A DNA stretch of 7,586 nucleotides from Bacteroidales bacterium (GTDB taxonomy: Bacteria > Bacteroidota > Bacteroidia > Bacteroidales > Bacteroidaceae): positions 1,390 to 8,975 of the forward strand of contig WFMB01000068.1 in assembly GCA_009177185.1 (NCBI GenBank), read 5' to 3'. Below, one piece after another: positions 1 through 4,678 of this stretch. Under the pieces are notes generated by a model. The model did no database searches. It worked only from the letters and a program-made list of their open reading frames with translations, and was not told the origin of the DNA. The number at the start of each line of letters is the position of its first letter. Positions within the stretch are counted from its first letter, which is position 1. The translations under genes and the position numbers were made by a program.

Positions 1-30
1 GATACGGGTCGTGTTCGTGGTGAACATTAA
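1..30 (+). CDS. secY: SecY preprotein translocase subunit, last nine codons (partial)
   Basis: Frame 1 reads nine codons, DTGRVRGEH, then TAA at 28-30. In Bacteroidales the gene directly before map in this operon is secY, whose product ends in a short basic, glycine-rich cytoplasmic tail of the type GR.GRTG. The visible residues fit such a tail but are too few to prove identity, so the call rests mainly on gene order. The stop lies 17 nt before the map start codon, consistent with one transcript. SecY is the membrane channel of the Sec translocon. Confidence 0.6.
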   Translation, partial: DTGRVRGEH

Positions 31-47
31 GCATCGCTTGAAGCAAG

Positions 48-845
48 ATGATATATCTAAAGACAGACGAAGAGGTAGAACTTCTTAGGGCTGCAAATTT
101 GCTGGTTGGGCAGACGTTGGCAGAGTTGGCGAAAAACATAAATCCAGGGATTACGACGAAGCAGTTGGATGCTATAGCAGACACCTTTATTCGTGATCAC
201 GGAGCCATCCCAACGTTCAAAGGGTATCCTAATCCAAACGGTGCTCCCTTTCCTGCAAGCATTTGTACCTCTGTTAATCATCAGGTGGTTCATGGCATAC
301 CTAACGACATCCCACTGAAAGATGGGGATATCGTCTCAATAGACTGCGGCACGCGACTGAATGGGTATTGTGGAGATTCCTGCTACACCTTTGTTGTAGG
401 CGCTATTTCTCCCGAAGTTCAGGCGTTGTTGTCCACAACGAAAGAGGCTCTATACAAGGGAATCGAACAAGCAGTTGTTGGTCATCGCTTAGGAGACATC
501 TCCTATGCCGTCCAGTCTCATTGCGAAGCTCAAGGATATGGCGTTGTCCGAGAGTTTGTAGGGCATGGTATCGGTAAGGACATGCACGAAGATCCCCAAG
601 TGCCCAATTATGGTAGACGGGGAACTGGTATGTTGCTTAAGAACGGTCTGTGCATTGCTATCGAACCCATGATTACGATGGGGGCAAAAGAGGTCTATAT
701 GCAGCAGGACCATTGGGGGATTATCACCCGTGATAAAAAACCTGCGGCGCATTTCGAACATACCGTATGTGTACGTAAAGGTCAAGCTGATATCCTCTCG
801 TCGTTTGAAGAAATAGAAAAAGTATTAAGCACAAAATCTTCATAA
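48..845 (+). CDS. map: Type I methionine aminopeptidase
   Basis: This cytosolic metalloenzyme removes the initiator methionine from nascent proteins whose second residue is small. The 265-residue product is a single pita-bread domain, the usual length for bacterial type I enzymes without an N-terminal extension. The five metal ligands are visible: D99 in the VSIDCG segment, D110 in YCGDSCY, H173 in FVGHGIG, E206 in IAIEPM and E237 in FEHTV. The substrate-binding H82 (VVHGIP) and H180 are also present. The N-terminus (MIYLKTDEEVELL) matches the family start, which supports the ATG at 48. No Shine-Dalgarno sequence precedes it. It sits between secY and infA, the standard Bacteroidota position. 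The reading frame ends in tandem stops TAATAA (843-848), 6 nt before infA. Confidence 0.98.
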   Translation: MIYLKTDEEVELLRAANLLVGQTLAELAKNINPGITTKQLDAIADTFIRDHGAIPTFKGYPNPNGAPFPASICTSVNHQVVHGIPNDIPLKDGDIVSIDCGTRLNGYCGDSCYTFVVGAISPEVQALLSTTKEALYKGIEQAVVGHRLGDISYAVQSHCEAQGYGVVREFVGHGIGKDMHEDPQVPNYGRRGTGMLLKNGLCIAIEPMITMGAKEVYMQQDHWGIITRDKKPAAHFEHTVCVRKGQADILSSFEEIEKVLSTKSS

Positions 846-851
846 TAAGAT

Positions 852-1070
852 ATGGCTAAACAGTCTGCTATCGAACAAGATGGAACAATCATTGAAGCAT
901 TGTCGAATGCAATGTTTAGAGTCGAATTGGAAAACGGACATGAGATAATTGCTCATATTTCTGGCAAGATGAGGATGCACTACATCAAGATTCTTCCAGG
1001 TGACAAGATTCGTGTAGAAATGTCTCCTTATGACCTTTCCAAAGGTCGAATAGTATTCAGATATAAATAA
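852..1070 (+). CDS. infA: Translation initiation factor IF-1
   Basis: IF-1 binds the ribosomal A site on the 30S subunit and, with IF-2 and IF-3, controls initiator tRNA selection. The 72-residue product has the same length as E. coli IF-1 and is one S1-type OB fold. Conserved blocks are FRVELENGH (22-30), AHISGKMR (34-41) and [12 protein letters not shown] (59-70). The basic residues of the second and third blocks are the RNA-contacting surface in this family. The start is fixed by family length and by MAK. It is preceded by the AT-rich context TAAGAT instead of a Shine-Dalgarno sequence. Six nt separate it from map and 9 nt from rpmJ, so it is co-transcribed with both. Confidence 0.98.
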   Translation: MAKQSAIEQDGTIIEALSNAMFRVELENGHEIIAHISGKMRMHYIKILPGDKIRVEMSPYDLSKGRIVFRYK

Positions 1071-1079
1071 AACTACAAT

Positions 1080-1196
1080 ATGAAAACAAGAGCATCATTG
1101 AAGAAGCGTACACCTGATTGCGTAATCGTAAGACGTAAAGGTCGTCTATTTGTTATTAACAAGAAGAATCCTAAGTACAAGATGCGTCAAGGATAA
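1080..1196 (+). CDS. rpmJ: 50S ribosomal protein L36, cysteine-poor form
   Basis: This is a 38-codon gene: ATG at 1080, TAA at 1194-1196. The product begins [14 protein letters not shown] and ends NPKYKMRQG, clearly L36, a small basic protein near the peptidyl transferase side of the 50S subunit. Zinc-binding L36 proteins carry a C-x2-C...C-x4-H set. Here only C14 remains: the first position is T11, the third is N27 and the histidine is replaced by Y33. It is therefore the non-zinc version, as known for Bacteroidota L36. The infA-rpmJ-rpsM order is the common bacterial one. Confidence 0.96.
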   Translation: MKTRASLKKRTPDCVIVRRKGRLFVINKKNPKYKMRQG

Positions 1197-1210
1197 TTCT
1201 TAGGTAAGAA
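1197..1210 (+). other. Small AU-rich hairpin in the rpmJ-rpsM gap
   Basis: Immediately after the rpmJ stop, TTCTT and AAGAA (1197-1201 and 1206-1210) are perfect complements around AGGT. The stem is only five or six A/U-rich pairs and has no U-run after it, so it is not a terminator. It could protect an mRNA processing end or be chance in an AT-rich spacer. The rest of the 33-nt gap shows no other structure. Confidence 0.2.
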
Positions 1211-1229
1211 ATTGAAATAAACATAAGAT

Positions 1230-1610
1230 ATGGCAATAAGAATTGTAGGTGTCGACCTCCCACAGAACAAGCGAGGTGAAATTGCGCTCACATACATCTT
1301 TGGTATTGGACGCAGCAGTGCTGGCAAAATTCTTGAAAAAGCTGGCGTAGATAAAGACATTAAGGTAAAGGACTGGAACGATGAGCAGGCTGGTAAGATT
1401 CGTGCGGTGATTGCTGCCGAATACAAGGTTGAGGGTGACCTTCGTTCTGAAATCCAGCTCAACATCAAGCGTCTGATGGATATTGGTTGCTATCGTGGCA
1501 TCCGTCACCGCCTTGGTCTTCCTGTGCGTGGTCAGAGCACTAAAAACAACGCTCGTACACGTAAGGGCAAGAAGAAAACTGTTGCAAACAAGAAAAAGGC
1601 TACTAAATAA
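1230..1610 (+). CDS. rpsM: 30S ribosomal protein S13
   Basis: S13 sits in the head of the 30S subunit, contacts 16S rRNA and L5 across the subunit bridge, and its C-terminal tail reaches the P-site tRNA. The product has 126 residues, slightly longer than the E. coli protein because of a lysine-rich end. Visible blocks are the N-terminal [21 protein letters not shown] (7-27), the helix-two-turn-helix region with [14 protein letters not shown] (89-102), and NARTRKG (107-113) before the basic tail. The start context TAAGATATGGC is identical to that of infA. Nine nt separate it from rpsK. Confidence 0.98.
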   Translation: MAIRIVGVDLPQNKRGEIALTYIFGIGRSSAGKILEKAGVDKDIKVKDWNDEQAGKIRAVIAAEYKVEGDLRSEIQLNIKRLMDIGCYRGIRHRLGLPVRGQSTKNNARTRKGKKKTVANKKKATK

Positions 1611-1619
1611 TCATTAGAT

Positions 1620-2009
1620 ATGGCAAAGAAAACAACAACGGCTAAGAAGAGAAACGTAAAGGTTACCGCAGAGGGTCAGCTTCATGTACACTCTTCTTTC
1701 AACAACATCATTGTTACTTTGGCTAACAGTGAAGGTAATGTTATCTCTTGGTCAGCGGCCGGTAAGATGGGCTTCCGTGGTTCTAAGAAGAACACTCCTT
1801 ATGCAGCTCAGATGGCTGCTCAGGATTGTGCAAAGGTTGCCTATGACCTCGGTCTTCGCAAGGTGAAAGCATACATTAAAGGTCCTGGTAACGGTCGTGA
1901 AGCAGCTGTGCGTGGTTGCCATGCTGCAGGCATTGAAGTGACCGAGATTATTGACGTTACTCCACTTCCACACAACGGTTGCCGTCCTCCAAAGAGAAGA
2001 AGAGTTTAA
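1620..2009 (+). CDS. rpsK: 30S ribosomal protein S11
   Basis: S11 is a platform protein of the 30S subunit that lies near the mRNA exit region and binds 16S rRNA with S6, S18 and S21. The 129-residue length equals that of E. coli S11. Landmarks are [13 protein letters not shown] (22-34), [20 protein letters not shown] (45-64), [12 protein letters not shown] (87-98) and the C-terminal [13 protein letters not shown] (117-129). Asn119-Gly120 in the last block corresponds to the position reported as isoaspartate in E. coli S11. The N-terminal 12 residues are lysine and threonine rich and variable in this family. The 101-nt gap that follows is much longer than any other gap in this operon. Confidence 0.98.
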   Translation: MAKKTTTAKKRNVKVTAEGQLHVHSSFNNIIVTLANSEGNVISWSAAGKMGFRGSKKNTPYAAQMAAQDCAKVAYDLGLRKVKAYIKGPGNGREAAVRGCHAAGIEVTEIIDVTPLPHNGCRPPKRRRV

Positions 2010-2019
2010 TCATAACATT

Positions 2020-2107
2020 ATGTCATTTGCTAACGAGTTCGTTTTTGTCGCATCTTTCCTTTCTGCGGCTGCTGCTGAGAACTGCATGGCATTAAACATT
2101 AAAGAAA
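2020..2107 (+). promoter_or_regulatory. Candidate structured leader RNA upstream of rpsD
   Basis: The rpsK-rpsD gap can fold into a long bulged stem-loop. An outer helix pairs ATGTCAT (2020-2026) with ATGGCAT (2086-2092), with one G-U pair. GC 2029-2030 pairs with GC 2084-2085. AGTTC (2036-2040) pairs with GAACT (2079-2083). Inside, GTCGCA (2047-2052) pairs with TGCGGC (2064-2069), with one G-U pair, closing an 11-nt all-pyrimidine loop. Loop bases TCTTT (2053-2057) could also pair with AAAGA (2101-2105), six bases before the rpsD ATG, which would make a pseudoknot near the start. S4 is a known autoregulator of alpha operons in other phyla through structured mRNA, so an S4-responsive site is a reasonable inference. 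It is not proven: the pairing was found by eye and could be chance. Confidence 0.35.
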
Positions 2108-2110
2108 TAT

Positions 2111-2716
2111 ATGGCTAGATATATTGGACCAAAATCAAGAATCTCTCGTCGTTTCGGCGAGGCAATCTTTGGACCAGACAAAGTTTTGTCTAAGAAGAAT
2201 TACGCTCCAGGTCAGCATGGCAACAATCGTCGCAAGAAGACTTCTGAGTACGGTCTCATGCTTGCTGAGAAGCAGAAGGCAAAGTACACTTATGGTGTGC
2301 TCGAGCGCCAGTTCCGCAACCTCTTTGAGAAAGCCTCTAAGAAGTCTGGCGTGACGGGCGAGATTCTCCTTCAGTTTCTGGAGTCTCGTCTTGACAATGT
2401 CGTTTTCCGTTTGGGACTTGCCCCCACTCGTGCAGCTGCGCGTCAGTTGGTGAGCCACAAGCACATTGTTGTTGACGGTCAAGTGGTAAACATTCCTTCC
2501 TATTCTGTTCAGCCCGGTCAGGTGGTTGCTGTTCGCGAGAAGGCCAAGAGCCTTGAGGTGATTGATGCAGCTCTTGCAGGTTTCAACCACAGCAAGTATC
2601 CATGGATTGAGTGGGACGAGAGCGTGAAGGGTGGTAAATTCCTCCACATGCCTGAGCGTGCAGATATTCCTGAGAATATCAAGGAGCAGATGATTGTCGA
2701 GTTGTACTCTAAATAA
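2111..2716 (+). CDS. rpsD: 30S ribosomal protein S4, cysteine-free form
   Basis: S4 is a primary 16S rRNA binder that nucleates assembly of the 30S body; in several bacteria it also represses its own operon. The product has 201 residues. The N-terminal domain includes YAPGQHG (31-37) and [19 protein letters not shown] (65-83). The S4 RNA-binding domain spans about 91-155, with [22 protein letters not shown] (91-112) and [16 protein letters not shown] (121-136). The C-terminus [14 protein letters not shown] is typical. The zinc-site cysteines seen near residues 9 and 12 in zinc-type S4 are serines here, and the whole protein has no cysteine. It ends in tandem stops TAATAA (2714-2719), 11 nt before rpoA. 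Confidence 0.98.
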   Translation: MARYIGPKSRISRRFGEAIFGPDKVLSKKNYAPGQHGNNRRKKTSEYGLMLAEKQKAKYTYGVLERQFRNLFEKASKKSGVTGEILLQFLESRLDNVVFRLGLAPTRAAARQLVSHKHIVVDGQVVNIPSYSVQPGQVVAVREKAKSLEVIDAALAGFNHSKYPWIEWDESVKGGKFLHMPERADIPENIKEQMIVELYSK

Positions 2717-2727
2717 TAATTAAACAA

Positions 2728-3720
2728 ATGGCGATATTAGCATTTCAAAAACCAGAAAAAGTTGTAATGTTGGAGGCCGACGATAAGTATGGAAAGTTTG
2801 AATTCCGTCCTTTGGAGCCGGGTTATGGTATTACTATCGGTAATCCTCTCCGTCGCATTCTTCTTTCGTCGCTTGAGGGTTATGCTATCAATACAGTCCG
2901 CATTGCAGGTGTTGAGCATGAATTCTCCACAATTCCAGGCGTCAAGGAAGATGTCACCAACATTATCTTGAATCTGAAGCAAGTTCGATTCAAGCAAGTC
3001 GCTGATGGTTTTGAGTCAGAACGAGTCTCAATTTCCATCGAGAATTCAACCGAGTTTAAGGCTGGAGATATCAACAAGTACCTCAGTGGATTTGGAGTGT
3101 TAAACCCAGATTTGGTAATTTGTCATTTGGATCCTCAAGCAACATTAGAGATTGAATTGAGCATCAACAAGGGCCGTGGATATGTTCCTGCTGAAGAGAA
3201 CCGTGAGTTCTGCAAGGAAATCAACGAGATAGCCATTGACTCGATTTACACTCCCATTCGCAACGTCAAGTTCGCAGTAGAGAACTACCGTGTGGCTCAG
3301 AAGACCGACTATGAGAAGTTGGTGCTCGAAATCACTACTGACGGTTCTCTTCATCCCAAGGATGCTCTCAAAGAGGCATCCAAGATTCTCATCTACCATC
3401 TCATGCTGTTCTCCGACGAGAAGATTACGCTTGAGAACGCCGACTTCGATGGCAACGAAGAGTTTGATGAGGAAGTATTGCGTATGCGTCAGTTGCTTAA
3501 GACCAAGCTTGTCGATATGAATCTCTCCGTTCGTGCCCTCAACTGTTTGAAGGCAGCTGACGTTGAGACTCTCGGCGACCTCGTACAATTCAACAAGACA
3601 GATTTGCTCAAGTTCCGCAACTTTGGTAAGAAGTCACTCACAGAGCTTGACGACCTGTTGGAGAGCTTGAACCTTTCGTTCGGAACGGATATTTCTAAGT
3701 ATAAATTAGACAAAGACTAA
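2728..3720 (+). CDS. rpoA: DNA-directed RNA polymerase subunit alpha
   Basis: The alpha subunit dimerises to scaffold RNA polymerase assembly and contacts promoter UP-element DNA and activators. The 330-residue product has both domains. The N-terminal domain (about 1-230) contains [20 protein letters not shown] (30-49), the assembly segment, and [20 protein letters not shown] (65-84). An acidic linker, [15 protein letters not shown] (236-250), leads to the C-terminal domain (about 255-318), a helix-hairpin-helix DNA-binding fold with [20 protein letters not shown] and NFGKKSL. R269, N272, N298, G300, K302 and S303 align with the E. coli DNA-contacting residues R265, N268, N294, G296, K298 and S299. 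The start gives the family N-terminus. The gap to rplQ is only 6 nt. Confidence 0.98.
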   Translation: MAILAFQKPEKVVMLEADDKYGKFEFRPLEPGYGITIGNPLRRILLSSLEGYAINTVRIAGVEHEFSTIPGVKEDVTNIILNLKQVRFKQVADGFESERVSISIENSTEFKAGDINKYLSGFGVLNPDLVICHLDPQATLEIELSINKGRGYVPAEENREFCKEINEIAIDSIYTPIRNVKFAVENYRVAQKTDYEKLVLEITTDGSLHPKDALKEASKILIYHLMLFSDEKITLENADFDGNEEFDEEVLRMRQLLKTKLVDMNLSVRALNCLKAADVETLGDLVQFNKTDLLKFRNFGKKSLTELDDLLESLNLSFGTDISKYKLDKD

Positions 3721-3726
3721 TCAAAA

Positions 3727-4236
3727 ATGAGACACAATAAGAAATTTAACCATCTGGGGCGTAAGCATTCTCACCGCAAGGCAATGCTGGCCAACATGGC
3801 AATCTCTTTGATTATGCACAAGAGAATCACCACGACGCTCCCCAAGGCAAAGGCTCTTCGTGTGTATGTTGAGCCACTGATTACAAAGTCCAAGGACGAT
3901 AGCACACACTCACGTCGTGTTGTGTTCAGCTATCTCCAGAACAAGTACGCCATCACTGAGCTGTTCAGCACTATTGCGACAAAGGTTGCCGATCGTCCTG
4001 GTGGCTACACTCGCATTATTAAGTTGGGTCGTCGCCCATCCGACGATGCTTCGATGGCGTTCATTGAGCTTGTTGACTTTGACGAGAACATGGCAAAGAC
4101 CGAAGTCAAGAAGACTCGTACTCGCCGCTCTCGCAAGTCTGCTCCCAAGGCAGAAGGAGCAGCCGAAGCCGCAGAGGCTCCTGTAGCAGAGGAAGCACCA
4201 GCAACCGAGGCTCCAGCAGAGACACCTGCAGAGTAA
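3727..4236 (+). CDS. rplQ: 50S ribosomal protein L17 with acidic Ala/Glu/Pro tail
   Basis: L17 binds 23S rRNA near the peptide exit side of the 50S subunit. The core (about 1-120) is clear: [26 protein letters not shown] (15-28), [10 protein letters not shown] (36-45), VEPLITKSK (48-56), [15 protein letters not shown] (90-104) and [11 protein letters not shown] (110-120). The product has 169 residues, against about 127 in E. coli. The extra part is a basic segment, [14 protein letters not shown] (128-141), followed by about 28 residues made almost only of Ala, Glu, Pro, Thr and Val. The tail is low-complexity and probably disordered; its DNA (4144-4233) is internally repetitive. Similar long tails occur in Bacteroidota L17. 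It is the last gene of the operon, 25 nt before the terminator. Confidence 0.97.
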   Translation: MRHNKKFNHLGRKHSHRKAMLANMAISLIMHKRITTTLPKAKALRVYVEPLITKSKDDSTHSRRVVFSYLQNKYAITELFSTIATKVADRPGGYTRIIKLGRRPSDDASMAFIELVDFDENMAKTEVKKTRTRRSRKSAPKAEGAAEAAEAPVAEEAPATEAPAETPAE

Positions 4237-4261
4237 TTTATTCTCAACGCACATATCTTGC

Positions 4262-4296
4262 AGACCGCACACCTCCCCGTGTGCGGTCTTTTTTTT
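4262..4296 (+). terminator. Intrinsic terminator of the ribosomal operon
   Basis: GACCGCACAC (4263-4272) and GTGTGCGGTC (4279-4288) are perfectly complementary over 10 bp around a CTCCCC loop. Eight T residues follow at 4289-4296, and the first A-T pair (4262/4289) can extend the stem. It lies 25 nt after the rplQ stop. There is no matching A-run upstream, so it acts in the plus direction and should insulate the operon from the GH43 gene. Confidence 0.96.
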
Positions 4297-4383
4297 GTGC
4301 CTGCTCGTATAGGGCAATACATCAGCTTGGGATAATCCCCTCTTATCTTAGAAGATACGACCTGTATTATGCCTTCCCTCTTA

Positions 4384-4413
4384 TTCGTTTTGTCTGTGTT
4401 GCCATTTGTTCAC
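4384..4413 (+). repeat. Intergenic direct repeat, copy 1
   Basis: This copy contains TGTGTTGCCATTTGTTCAC at 4395-4413. It matches copy 2 at 26 of 30 positions, and at 18 of 19 in the right-hand part. The copies are 96 bp apart, start to start. The function is unknown: it could be a binding-site pair or the remnant of a duplicated intergenic segment. Confidence 0.6.
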
Positions 4414-4479
4414 TTAATAATCACGTGAATTCGTCGAACTCATGCTAACAATCGTGCCCATGCCAGTTTTAAGCGCTTG

Positions 4480-4509
4480 TTCGTATCGTATGTGTTGCCT
4501 TTTGTTCAC
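4480..4509 (+). repeat. Intergenic direct repeat, copy 2
   Basis: This copy contains TGTGTTGCCTTTTGTTCAC at 4491-4509, differing from copy 1 by one base in that part. The final 8 bases, TTGTTCAC, recur at 4598-4605, again exactly 96 bp further on, but without the flanking similarity. Sequence between the copies is not obviously conserved. Confidence 0.6.
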
Positions 4510-4620
4510 CCCGTATGACGCAGTTGCTTTAGCCCGTCATGTATGGGTGCTTCACCCCTTGTTCCCCCTTATGTGGCGCCATCACTTTTAGCCCCAGTTG
4601 TTCACAAAATCAGTCAAAAG

Positions 4621-4652
4621 TTTCGTCATTTAGGGGAAAAAGCGTAAGTTTG
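4621..4652 (+). promoter_or_regulatory. Bacteroidota-type promoter for the GH43 gene
   Basis: TAAGTTTG at 4645-4652 is an exact match to the Bacteroidota -7 consensus TAnnTTTG. Twenty bp upstream, TTTC at 4621-4624 matches the -33 element TTTG at three of four bases. This predicts a transcript start near 4656-4660 and a 5' leader of about 20 nt before the ATG at 4679. Its position, downstream of a strong terminator and just before a gene with a different function, supports the call. Confidence 0.65.
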
Positions 4653-4678
4653 CCATCAAAATTGAAATTGACCTATTT

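Larger units (their letters stand above)
4297..4678. other. Non-coding interval between the ribosomal operon and the GH43 gene
   Basis: This stretch has no open reading frame with recognisable protein sequence and no tRNA or other known RNA that can be identified by eye. What it holds is a two-copy 30-nt direct repeat, a weak imperfect dyad TATCTT-AG-AAGATA (4344-4357), a short palindrome TCACGTGA (4422-4429), and a Bacteroidota-type promoter at its right end. Pyrimidine-rich clusters (CACCCC, TTCCCCC) occur at 4507-4570 on the plus strand. Confidence 0.6.

Noticed and set aside
2010..2110. Internal promoter for rpsD in the long gap
   Set aside because: No TAnnTTTG element with a -33 TTTG at proper spacing is present; the gap is better explained as RNA structure or spacer.
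2135..2647. 170-codon minus-strand frame opposite rpsD
   Set aside because: It lies entirely opposite a highly conserved ribosomal gene, its product resembles nothing recognisable, and no promoter or start context supports it.
3910..4317. Minus-strand frames opposite rplQ, cysteine- and leucine-rich
   Set aside because: Composition is the antisense of the Ala/Glu/Pro tail repeats, and the start lies across the rplQ terminator.
4329..4340. GGGATAATCCC mini-hairpin after the terminator
   Set aside because: Only four base pairs, with no U-run; too weak to be a second terminator.
4344..4357. Dyad TATCTT-AG-AAGATA as an operator
   Set aside because: Six-bp arms in an AT-rich spacer are expected by chance, and it is about 290 bp from the proposed promoter with no second copy.
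4422..4429. Palindrome TCACGTGA as a regulator site
   Set aside because: An isolated 8-bp palindrome without repetition or a matching regulator nearby.
4384..4605. Repeats at regular spacing considered as a CRISPR array
   Set aside because: There are only two good copies plus an 8-nt core, the 66-bp spacing between copies is too long, the repeat is diverged, and no cas genes are nearby.
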